DNA of 8,368 bases from JBBQKP01 sp038326995. Lineage in GTDB: Bacteria; Planctomycetota; Phycisphaerae; Tepidisphaerales; Tepidisphaeraceae. The notes under the pieces were generated by a model. The model was not told the DNA's origin, searched no databases, and worked only from the letters and a program-made list of their open reading frames with translations. Made by a program: the position numbers and the translations under genes. Each line of letters starts with the position of its first letter. Position 1 is the first letter of the stretch. Of this stretch, positions 7,167-8,368 are shown one piece after another. The stretch covers positions 1 to 8,368 of the forward strand of contig JBBQKP010000150.1 in NCBI GenBank assembly GCA_038326995.1, given 5' to 3'.

Positions 7167-7310
7167 GAGATGTTCACGCTCGCGACGCCCTATCGGACGT
7201 CGCCCGATTCCGCGCGTAGGGCCTATGCACGGGAAACCGGCAAAGTCGTCTCAGCACTCCTTCAACGCGCCACGACGTTGCCGCGAAGTCTCAGGTCGTG
7301 CTGCGTCTGA
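7137..7310 (+). CDS. Possible small protein, 57 codons, hypothetical
   Basis: This short frame begins with ATG at 7137, seven bases after AGGAAG (7124-7129), a good Shine-Dalgarno. It encodes 57 residues beginning MIAHDRNRIQEMFTLATPYR, followed by a charged, helix-prone stretch (about residues 24-45) and a short tail ending SCCV. It shows no signal peptide, membrane segment or known motif. It is divergent from the secreted-protein gene and its last 49 bases overlap the 3' end of recO on the opposite strand. The overlap and short length make a chance frame likely. The ribosome binding site and the otherwise unexplained 182-base gap between recO and the secreted-protein gene are the reasons to list it. 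Confidence 0.28.
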   Translation: MIAHDRNRIQEMFTLATPYRTSPDSARRAYARETGKVVSALLQRATTLPRSLRSCCV

Positions 7311-8017
7311 ATCTCAATGTGATCCATCAGCAGTCTGTTGATCGGGTCGGCCTGCCGGCGTGTGAGCCGTGGCCAATCCAACACGCTTTCTGCCCTGGAC
7401 CCGACCAGCATCGTCGCCAGAAGCGTCGGCGTGATTCTCGCGGCATCGGGCACCTCGGCTGCGTGCCGTTCGCATAAAACGCCCCCGCGCGACGGACTAA
7501 AATGTGCAACCGCCTCGAAGGTGATGTCGCGCTCGCAAAGCACGCACTCGCCCAGCCGCGGCGGGATGCCCTGTCGCGTCAGCAAATCGATCACGAATGC
7601 GATCAGTGCTTCCTCACGTCGATCGGTCGAAAGGTCGTCCAGAACATCAATCACGCGGTCGTACATTGATGCGTCGGGTAAGTACTGCTCGAACAATTGG
7701 CCGATCAGCTCTGCAACGTACAGCGCGAGCATGAGCGATCTCGAGCGGCGGCGGAGTGATCTTCTGCTATCGAGCAGTTTCCATTCGGTCAGTAGATTGA
7801 GGTCTTTCTCGCGACGATCGGTGACGACGCACGCGCCTTCTTCCAGGAGATCGATCCCGCCGTCGAATTGGCTCTTTCCGGCCTTGGTCGTGCGAAACGC
7901 GCCCTTGGCGAGGACCTTAAGAAGTCCACGCTCGCGCGTGTAAAGCCAGAGAATGAGGGAGGTCTCGGAGTAGGGAAACCGCCTGACGCACAGGGCTGTG
8001 GTGGAGATCAGGGGCAT
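7262..8017 (-). CDS. recO: DNA repair protein RecO
   Basis: RecO works in the RecFOR recombination mediator pathway: it displaces SSB from single-stranded DNA, anneals strands and helps load RecA at gaps. The 251 residues show the N-terminal OB-fold pattern (ALCVRRFPYSETSLIL, then TRERGLLKVLAKGA at 27-40) and the helical C-terminal domain. A zinc-finger-like site is visible with Cys158, Cys161, Cys182 and His185 (CVLC and CERH), preceded by the typical FSPSRGG. Many RecO proteins have four Cys here, so the last ligand being His is a mild variation. The length is normal. The ATG at 8017 is the only plausible start, since the frame closes 21 bases upstream and holds no other start codon. No Shine-Dalgarno is present, and an 11-base tandem repeat abuts the start. 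It does not adjoin era or the phoH operon directly, unlike in Bacillus. Confidence 0.93.
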   Translation of the reverse strand: MPLISTTALCVRRFPYSETSLILWLYTRERGLLKVLAKGAFRTTKAGKSQFDGGIDLLEEGACVVTDRREKDLNLLTEWKLLDSRRSLRRRSRSLMLALYVAELIGQLFEQYLPDASMYDRVIDVLDDLSTDRREEALIAFVIDLLTRQGIPPRLGECVLCERDITFEAVAHFSPSRGGVLCERHAAEVPDAARITPTLLATMLVGSRAESVLDWPRLTRRQADPINRLLMDHIEIQTQHDLRLRGNVVAR

Positions 8018-8021
8018 GGGG

Positions 8022-8048
8022 CAGTCAAACAGCAGTCAAACAGCAGTC
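8022..8048. repeat. Short tandem repeat, 11-base unit
   Basis: CAGTCAAACAG occurs twice in direct tandem (8022-8032 and 8033-8043), followed by a partial third copy, CAGTC (8044-8048). It begins four bases upstream of the recO start codon, on the side where a ribosome binding site would sit. Read on the recO strand it is pyrimidine-rich and contains no Shine-Dalgarno. A small replication-slippage repeat is the simplest explanation. Confidence 0.85.
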
Positions 8049-8093
8049 GTCGAGCAGTTGGTAAGATGCGTGCAGTACGCCGCGGGTTCGCGA

Positions 8094-8368
8094 CTATCGG
8101 GCTCGCCTACGCATCATGAGGCTGCCGACCATTGCGATCAAGCCGAGCGACGCGGGCTCGGGAATGGTCGTCAGTGCGCGGGCCCATTCGGCGGGGAAGT
8201 CTGCTCCGCCGCCATTGATTGATAAGACGCCGCCGCCGCCCGGCAGGAGGGACAGATTGAAATTTCGCGCGATGATCACGAGATCGGTGAAGTTGACGAT
8301 GCCGTCATAGTTGGAGTCGCCCGCGTTCCAGAACCCGGGCTCATTAAACGACCGCGCGAGATTCACCA
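8094..8368 (-). CDS. Dockerin type I / PEP-CTERM protein, C-terminal fragment (5' end outside window)
   Basis: The frame enters from the right edge; about 91 codons are visible, ending at TAG (8094-8096). The fragment starts with NLARSFN, which looks like the end of a first dockerin repeat. A second repeat follows with an EF-hand-like calcium loop, GDSNYDGIVNFTDLV (Asp17, Asn19, Asp21, Asn25 and Asp28 of the fragment), then IIARNFN. A Gly-rich linker leads to a canonical PEP-CTERM tail: IPEPA (68-72), a hydrophobic helix (73-85) and RRRAR at the end. Such tails direct proteins to exosortase for processing and surface attachment or release. Dockerin repeats in planctomycetes often sit just before this tail and need not imply a cellulosome. 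The N-terminal function is unknown. It lies 76 bases upstream of recO on the same strand, and no terminator is seen between them. The GTG at 8366 is internal. Confidence 0.9.
   Translation of the reverse strand, partial: VNLARSFNEPGFWNAGDSNYDGIVNFTDLVIIARNFNLSLLPGGGGVLSINGGGADFPAEWARALTTIPEPASLGLIAMVGSLMMRRRAR

Noticed and set aside
7182..7203. Inverted repeat GCGACG...CGTCGC as a terminator after recO
   Set aside because: The stem is six pairs with no adjacent T run on either strand, so it does not qualify as an intrinsic terminator.
8068..8092. Two small hairpins (GCGT/ACGC and CGCG/CGCG) between the dockerin gene and recO
   Set aside because: Each has only four base pairs and no T tract follows. 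Such stems are expected by chance in this composition.

Overview
The window looks like chromosomal DNA from a planctomycete, probably of the Phycisphaerae type. The best indicators are the protein fragment at the right edge, which joins a type I dockerin calcium loop to a canonical PEP-CTERM tail (IPEPA, hydrophobic stretch, RRRAR), and a second small secreted protein with a PTPGA-type tail. Moderately high GC, use of GTG starts and conserved gene content fit this, but the taxonomic call is inference, not proof.

Layout from left to right. Positions 3-1277 (+) hold the C-terminal part of pyruvate carboxylase: the carboxyltransferase metal site, the linking domain and the biotin-carrier domain. 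A 60-residue putative lipoprotein follows (1343-1525, +). It converges, with a 4-base gap, on a long minus-strand gene block that reads from right to left: phoH (6646-5600), a 7TM-HD phosphodiesterase of the PgpH family (5619-3313), ybeY (3316-2810) and a CNNM/CBS/CorC membrane protein (2813-1530). Each neighbouring pair overlaps by 20, 4 and 4 bases, so this is almost certainly one translationally coupled operon. Candidate promoters lie at 6671-6728.

Upstream of that operon, on the same strand, are a 125-residue secreted hypothetical protein (7079-6702), recO (8017-7262), and the dockerin/PEP-CTERM protein that runs off the right edge (8368-8094). A 57-codon plus-strand reading frame with a good Shine-Dalgarno sequence (7137-7310) is a weak extra gene candidate in the gap between recO and the secreted protein.

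Functionally, the operon links RNA metabolism (PhoH ATPase/helicase-like protein and YbeY endoribonuclease, both tied to rRNA and ribosome quality) with cyclic-di-AMP turnover (PgpH) and an ion-transport-type membrane protein. The order mixes the Bacillus-type phoH-pgpH-ybeY arrangement with the proteobacterial ybeZ-ybeY-ybeX arrangement. No mobile element, CRISPR array, tRNA or rRNA was seen, and no clear undescribed defence or biosynthetic system. The most notable points are the Asp in place of the third zinc-binding His in YbeY, the two putative exosortase substrates, and the small uncharacterised proteins.
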